Shown here piece by piece: positions 60,401-64,000 of a stretch of 64,000 nucleotides of DNA. Position 1 is the stretch's first letter. The number at the start of each line of letters is the position of its first letter. A model generated the notes under the pieces. That model saw only the letters and a list, made by a program, of their open reading frames with translations. It ran no database searches and was not told the origin of the DNA. Position numbers and translations under genes: made by a program. The DNA is from Platycnemis pennipes (taxonomy: Eukaryota; Arthropoda; Insecta; Odonata; Platycnemididae). The stretch is taken from the NCBI GenBank assembly GCA_933228895.1, contig OW121853.1:120734133-120798132 (forward strand), written 5' to 3'.

Positions 60401-63400
60401 CCCACGAGTGAAATCGGAGTCTATTGGTGGATAATTTTGGGCAAAGGCTCAGTTTCAAATCCTGGGAGAGGCCGGTTACAGTTCAAGATGTTAAGCTGCT
60501 TGTGCAGGATTTTTTTCCTACGGTTGGCGGCATGGGGAAAGGACCTAAACCTCCTATCTTACTGGGCATATTAAATTTCTCATAATCTTGTACTTAATGC
60601 GATCATTTCTTGAACTCCACGTTCACCACCAGACTGTTATTTAGATTGTTAACTAATTTTAGAGTGGTGTCTGGGTTTTAATTTGAACGCCAAAATACAT
60701 AGGTTCTTCCAAAAATGTCACGACTCTGAAAAAGGGTACCTGAAAAGTTTGTCAGCACAATCCCTGGCTGTGACTACAAAGTAAAATATTGATAGTTTTG
60801 GTATTGTGTATAATATGATAAAATCTAGGGAAATGAATGTTTATCGTCATACAGGCGGTTCCAGATGGCCCAAGTATTGATATAATAACAGTCGATCCTG
60901 AATTATATTGCTACGATTGGACTTTCAAAAGGTGTTAGGTGCTGATATTGAGCTAATCATCATCATTAGCTTATCCGCATCGACTCATTTTCCACTCTTA
61001 ATGAGCCAATCATCTTTATCTCTTCATTTTATGATTAAATTTCGCATGCCTGCCTCTTAAGATTGTTTCACGTATCATGAATGTAATTTTAATTTAATTC
61101 GTATGAGTCATTCACCTCAAATGTAACGTACTTCTCGTGTATTGAAGTGCAAATCATTATCGTAGGTGAAGTAAATAGGTTTTTCGTCCTATTTATTCTG
61201 TGTAACAATGAACAATTCAAGGTGTCAGTGACCGTTTATACCAGAAATATATCAGGATATATGTTTTCAGGATTGAATTTTAGCTTTTGCTATAAAAGAA
61301 AAAAATAAGATAATTCAGATCAATTTCATTCGAGCTGAAGTATTTTGTTATATTTTGTAATCGATAAATCATTGCATAATCAAAAAATATACCTATATTG
61401 CTATACAATTAGTTGATAAATTAACCCTTTTCCATTCTGGCTTGGATAAATTGTTATTTCGCTCTGTCACAAGGATGTGTGGTAGAGGCTGTTTAGTCAC
61501 CTGCAGTGAACATTACTTTTCTGAACACATGACAGAAAAAGATTGGTTCGTAACTATTTGGTGTGATTTTTAATTTTTTTAGAAATAATGGTTCGCTTAC
61601 GAAGCAGTCATGCTTGGTCATGGGGAAACTAAGGCTTGCACAGATATTTGAATAGTGCTTTTTTTGTATATTTAATGGTTTCATGAATACGTATTGAACA
61701 AATACACTTATATTGCTGTAAAATTTGCTGATATAATTGATAAGAGGATGATACGGTTTCCCAATGGTAATACTTAACTATTGCTATTTTTTTGTTATCG
61801 GGGCGGAAAATTGATTTCAGCCCATTGAGCCATATTGGTGCATCTGGTCGAACTAGTTAGTTTAGAATCCCGTTGCTTTTGGTGTTATTGTTTTATTTAA
61901 TTTTTAAGAAGATAGAAATTTAGGCATGCAACATACGAGCATCCTAGCAGTATTCCTCCAAGTTTGGCGTGGAAAACTCTGTTAATAGCCTTCTTAGAAT
62001 CCGAAAAACCTAATGCACTCTAATTTTCATTTCATCTCTTTACTGCATGTCATGAAAATTATTCTCTACACAGCTTCACAAGATCCAATTTTGCACAAAA
62101 TCGATTATCATCGAAGAAATTTCGATTTTTCTACCTTTTTTGTGAAAATTATCCACCGCTATTGCTCCAGAATTGTGCGATAGTGGAATGACAGTGGTAC
62201 GCCTGGAATTTTAAGTACCTCCTAACAATTAAATATAAAAGTGCCTGAAACCAATCTTTTAGTTTTTGGTTCCTCGACTAAGTTTTTACAAATGTATGGT
62301 TTCATAAATGTAGTATTCCTTCAAATTACGGTACTGTATACCGTGCCCTTTTGTAAAAATTCTCGTTGTTGCATATTCAGGGACTGGTCGTTTTATTGAA
62401 TGTGATTGTCTTAATAATCATAGACAGTTGATAAATTAACCCTTTAATTAATTAACCTTGTCACTCGGCTTCAATGGGATAAAAGTTGTTGTATGTTTCG
62501 TCTTTAATTAATACGCCTCTTGAGAATGGTATTAAAACAATTGTGTTTCTGTGCTTCTTTTATCATTTCTACCTGTGAATAAATTTACATGCACATACAG
62601 TTATGCCTTATTCGATTATATTGTGCCACTTTGTTCGTTGGGAAAGTCATGGATATTTCACTCTTACCCATATACTTAACTCCAAGAACTTCTCATTCAT
62701 ATTGAATGTCTTTTGTTCACAACCGTAAGGATTACAACCATAATGCAGACCGCTTCCTCAATTTATTTTTGATTCGAAAGGCTGGTGGGTATAAGTGATT
62801 AGTGACTTCCATAACAATATAAAAATAAATACCTGGTCAAAAAAAACTGATTATCAAACAGCGCTGGCTATGTTACCATCCTAGTTTAGTTTTATATGTT
62901 TTTTCATTACCATCAGTACCAATGTTTCTTTAAATGCATGGACTTTTTATCCCATCTCTTTTTTATGCTTCCTGCGTTCAATACTTCTCGGTTATTTCCT
63001 TTTTTTAAGTGCTCTAATACAGAATACTGCGCTATACGTTCGGCATTATTTTTGTAGTAACATTATTTATGCAATAAAATATTTAAACAATCCTATAAAT
63101 TTTACTAAAATTAACTTCTAATCTTCTTTTAAGAATTGGTTGAGTGTATGTTCTTGCTCATTTTTTATTTGTTGTATTTCTGCAGGCAGTACTATTTCAT
63201 CCGGCTTACATATATATTCTTCAATTTCTTTCAACCTTTATACTAACACGTATTTTCAAAGAGTAAATTACTGTTCATATTAGTAATCTTATTATATTTT
63301 CCTTTGTGTCCATGCTTGATAAAGAAAATGTATTTTACAACTATGTATCATATTCCTTCAGAACAAACATGGTAGCATTGACCGGTCATGTACCTCATAT

Positions 63401-64000
63401 CATTATGTTTACACAAAAATGAATATTAAATAAAAGACTCGCTTCCACTCTCGACTATTCTGATTAGTTTGGTGATTGGGTATGCATTTAAACAGAAAGA
63501 GTTTTTTGACGACAATATTCCTCTGTCGTTGCAGGCTATAGTCAACCGATGGAGCTTACCAGTGGCAGTATGTAGCACGAGCTGAGCATGGGTGTGAAGC
63601 TAATGAGAGGTGGAGACGGCGTCACAAACTACAAGCAGCAACTGCTGAGGGTATGGGTTAAGATAAAGAGCATGACAGCAGGAGTGTTCCAGAGCAGCGA
63701 GATGGACCGGTAGACTGGTATATAAGGTCACGTTAATACAATTGATTTTCAGGTTGATAATCTCTTGGTGAGTTGTTCTGAGTGATACTTGTATTTGTTT
63801 AAGTTGTTAATGGTTTGTTGTGCTAAATTAAGGTGTGCTAATTTAAGTCATATGTTAGAATGAAGCCATGGCAAGTGTAATAAATGAGCCTTTCGCTCAA
63901 ATAAACGACTCGACGTGGCCACGAAGAGTCGTTCAATTGGTACCAAAGGTGTGTAAATGTATTCATGCACTGCATGATACTTGGTGCTAAAATGCATCAC
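57473..64000 (+). pseudogene. Candidate array gene, copy 3 (E1 has a premature stop; cut by window edge)
   Basis: E1 57473-57662 (ATG 57495) has TAG at 57609-57611 where copies 1 and 2 have AAG (Lys39). E2 60123-60254 is open and E3 63535-63650 ends the first frame at the same TGA (63583-63585). The alternative E3 frame is also closed by TAG eight codons after its ATG. Splice sites are intact. E4 and E5 would lie beyond the window. The intron between E2 and E3 has a 1.4-kb deletion. Confidence 0.45.

Larger units (their letters stand above)
56421..64000 (+). repeat. Tandem array of 16-kb unit, copy 3 (runs off the window)
   Basis: Collinear with copies 1 and 2 from the tagtaaataatgaagagttt landmark. 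Two deletions relative to copy 2: one of about 1.24 kb at 56433 and one of about 1.4 kb at 62811. It holds E1, E2 and E3; the window ends before E4. More units may follow to the right. Confidence 0.9.

Overview
The window looks like animal nuclear DNA, most probably from an insect or another arthropod. It is AT-rich, has a spliced gene with GT-AG introns of 0.6-5.4 kb, and carries Penelope-like, jockey-like, Helitron, tRNA-SINE and TTA-target DNA-transposon remnants. Nothing bacterial (operons, CRISPR, ribosome-binding sites) is present. I cannot assign an insect order.

Positions 1-17838 (+ strand) hold most of a bestrophin gene, a calcium-activated chloride-channel family member. The window opens inside an exon, at the equivalent of human BEST1 Leu82. 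Nine exons then splice in consistent phase through the channel core and acidic Ca-clasp to a long, GC-rich, low-complexity C-terminal tail ending in TAG at 17836-17838. Its introns hold a dimeric tRNA-derived SINE (4655-5090), a 220-bp tandem duplication with palindromic CRE-like sites (5804-6235), a broken Penelope-like element with inverted terminal repeats and 14-bp target duplications (13569-15065), and a roughly 1-kb MITE-like element (15269-16291). A 34-bp tandem repeat follows directly after the stop codon. Positions 18021-20289 look like plain intergenic DNA.

From about 20290 to the right edge the window is a head-to-tail array of a 16-kb unit: copy 1 (about 20290-36670), copy 2 (about 36670-56420) and a partial copy 3 (about 56420-64000). 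The copies differ by lineage-specific events. Copy 1 has a 5'-truncated jockey-like insertion whose empty site is intact in copy 2. Copy 2 has a minus-strand Helitron with PIF1-helicase remains and a 145-bp satellite array flanked by a 1.5-kb direct duplication. Copy 3 has two deletions of more than 1 kb, one with an inverted 77-bp remnant.

Each unit carries what looks like an undescribed multi-exon plus-strand transcription unit (E1-E5, about 11 kb, with a conserved AATAAA). E1-E2-E3 join in phase 0 into a predicted 116-residue, Cys-containing protein that is intact only in copy 2. Copy 1 has a TAG in E2 and copy 3 a TAG in E1. A second phase-0 reading frame joins E3 and E4. E5 lies in a 279-bp block with no differences between copies 1 and 2, although nearby DNA differs by roughly 3-10%. 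I recognise no homologue, and the coding status is an inference. The array with this candidate gene is the most novel content of the window.
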